Assembly (NCBI GenBank): GCA_019693395.1 | Contig: JAAMXP010000964.1 | Location: 1-18,855 of the forward strand | Direction: 5' to 3' | Source of the DNA: Ettlia oleoabundans | Lineage: Eukaryota > Chlorophyta > Chlorophyceae > Chlamydomonadales | Length of the DNA stretch: 18,855 bases | In this document: positions 17,670 to 18,855 of the stretch, in pieces | Layout of the letters: each line of letters starts with the position of its first letter | Numbering within the stretch: position 1 is the first letter of the stretch | Position numbers and translations under genes: made by a program | Notes under the pieces: generated by a model | Told to the model about the DNA's origin: nothing | Database searches by the model: none | Seen by the model: only the letters and a program-made list of their open reading frames with translations

Positions 17670-18855
17670 CCTGCCGCTACTGCCTGGCTGCCAGTGACGC
17701 CAGCTGCCCCCAACCTTCAATCTAGGGCAAGCGCTGCTGTCCAAGAACCAAAAGTGTATGGGCGCGTTCCAACAGCACTCACTGCGCCAAAAACGGCTTC
17801 AAGACCGCGCCTTCAAAACAACTGCAGCGAGCAGACAGCCAACGCGCGTAAGCAATGGAAATGTTTTAAAATTCGGGGGATGATATTTGAGTCAAGTGGA
17901 GGCTACATGTATCCGCGGGAATTGGCACCCTCCTGCTGTGCGGGTGCTGTGCTTCGTTGGCACAGTTGGTAGAGAGTCGGTAGGGAGAGGAGGCAAAACA
18001 ACGACCTCTGCTCTGGTAAAACCAAAATTGAGAAACGGTCCAGCATTCCCCGTCAACATATCGAGCAGCTCACTTGTGTCAAAGTGTTCCAACGCAGAAG
18101 GGGGGTTGTCGGCCCTGAACCGTGAAGCTTTGCGTGGGCGCGAACCCAAAAATCGCGGCGCCAACTTGTAGGCGAGCCGGACTCTCTCCTGCCGGGCGAG
18201 CCTGGTGTGCCGGCATCGGCGCCCACTGCGGCAATGGTGCGTGTATCTCCCGCGACTGCATGCAATCAAAAGCCACGTTTGCTGCTCACTTGCACGATGG
18301 TAAAGGTGGCTACCTTCTGTGGCATTGCTTTCATTCATATGGAGCTGTCCTGATTGGAGCCCCTGATTGTCTACGATACACTGCGCAAGCAATCATCAGC
18401 AAGTTTGGATGGGAGCATCTGCAGGAGGCATCTAACTCATTATCTGCATAGTGACCTGCAGCCTTGGTGCTGCTGCAGCAGATCGTGCTGCAGTTCTGCA
18501 GAACGCAAGTGCATAAACAGGTTCGCGGTGACACGTAGCAGTCGCTCCTCGCGCGGCATGAAACCACTGCCGCCCTTTGTGACCGGGGCTTGCCCAGCAA
18601 GCAGGTGCCTCAAGCTGCCTGCCCTTGATTGCATCATCTGAGCTCAACTTGTAGAAGTGTATGTAGATGTTGCTGCGATTCTTTTGTGCAGTGACATTTG
18701 CTGCAGTTATCAGCACCTGGTGAGTAAAGCGACCATATAGCAGGGTTGGTTGGCAACTGTAGTGAATGCTTTCTTGGTTGGAAGACAAGGCATTGGAACC
18801 ATGAGTGGGGTGGTAGTGGGGGTGCGGAGAAGAAAAGGGTGGGGTGTGTGTGTGG
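17670..18855. other. Upstream region of the GON4L-like gene; no gene recognised
   Basis: About 1.2 kb upstream of the start codon. It should contain the promoter. An open frame on the minus strand (stop at 17892, open to about 18390, including LAPRFLGSRPRKASRFRADN) and one on the plus strand (ATG near 18260 to 18451, MQSKATFAAHLHDG...) are present. Neither shows a known domain or supported splice structure. The last 50 nt are G-rich (GGGG/GGGGG/GGG/GGGG runs). Confidence 0.5.
17784..17791 (-). promoter_or_regulatory. Candidate E2F-binding site upstream of the GON4L-like gene
   Basis: GCGCCAAA on the plus strand reads TTTGGCGC in sense, which fits the E2F consensus TTTSSCGC. It lies about 115-122 nt upstream of the start codon. 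An 8-mer can occur by chance. Confidence 0.3.

Noticed and set aside
17957..17974. tRNA A-box-like sequence TTGGCACAGTTGGTAGAG
   Set aside because: No pairing D-stem, no B-box (GGTTCRANNCC) at the right distance and no acceptor-stem complement, so it is not a tRNA gene.
18807..18844. G-quadruplex-like G-runs near the right edge
   Set aside because: Four runs exist but one loop is about 14 nt, and the region is cut by the window edge; too weak to call.

Overview
This window reads as nuclear DNA of a green alga (Chlorophyta). The reasons are high GC, small exons separated by 126-758 nt GT-AG introns, Ala/Gln/Ser-rich low-complexity protein segments encoded by CAG/GCA runs, TGTAA polyadenylation motifs, and protein sequence that matches plant-type RFC1 closely. 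I cannot assign the class from sequence alone. There are no bacterial-type operons, CRISPR arrays, IS elements, rRNAs or convincing tRNAs.

Layout. (1) Minus strand, 4498 down to the left edge: the N-terminal 577 residues of the clamp-loader large subunit RFC1, in ten exons whose phases all agree; the gene continues left of the window. Its intron 6 is unusually long. It holds an AT-rich foldback/tandem-repeat segment (about 1910-2254) and, next to it on the opposite strand, an orphan ankyrin-repeat exon fragment (2270-2353). (2) 4499-5107: a 609-nt gap between the start codons of RFC1 and a divergent plus-strand gene. (3) Plus strand, 5108-5780: a two-exon Mpv17/PMP22-family membrane protein that stops before the conserved C-terminal part of the family. 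(4) 5781-6950: a tail-to-tail intergenic interval with a TGTAA motif on each strand. (5) Minus strand, 17669-6951: one large 18-exon gene predicted to encode a 1960-residue GON4L/YY1AP1-like (YARP-type) nuclear co-regulator. It has an acidic N-terminus, the RTR...SL.QVSIEELE and MHQHTQLLMQ signatures, three SANT/Myb-like modules and a roughly 800-residue Gln/Ala/acidic disordered region encoded by one 2.5-kb exon. (6) 17670-18855: upstream sequence with a candidate E2F site and no recognised gene.

The three genes have separate, mainly housekeeping roles: DNA replication and repair, an organelle membrane protein, and chromatin/transcription control. Their grouping looks like ordinary dense packing (head-to-head, then tail-to-tail), not a functional cluster. 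I did not find a new multi-gene system. The most notable items are the antisense ankyrin fragment next to the AT-rich foldback, the repeated acidic FEQEELPDSS motif in the GON4L-like protein, the extra central SANT-like module, the short Mpv17 protein and a likely GC-AG intron in RFC1. Exon coordinates were derived by hand from splice consensus, phase and family similarity; no alignment program was run.
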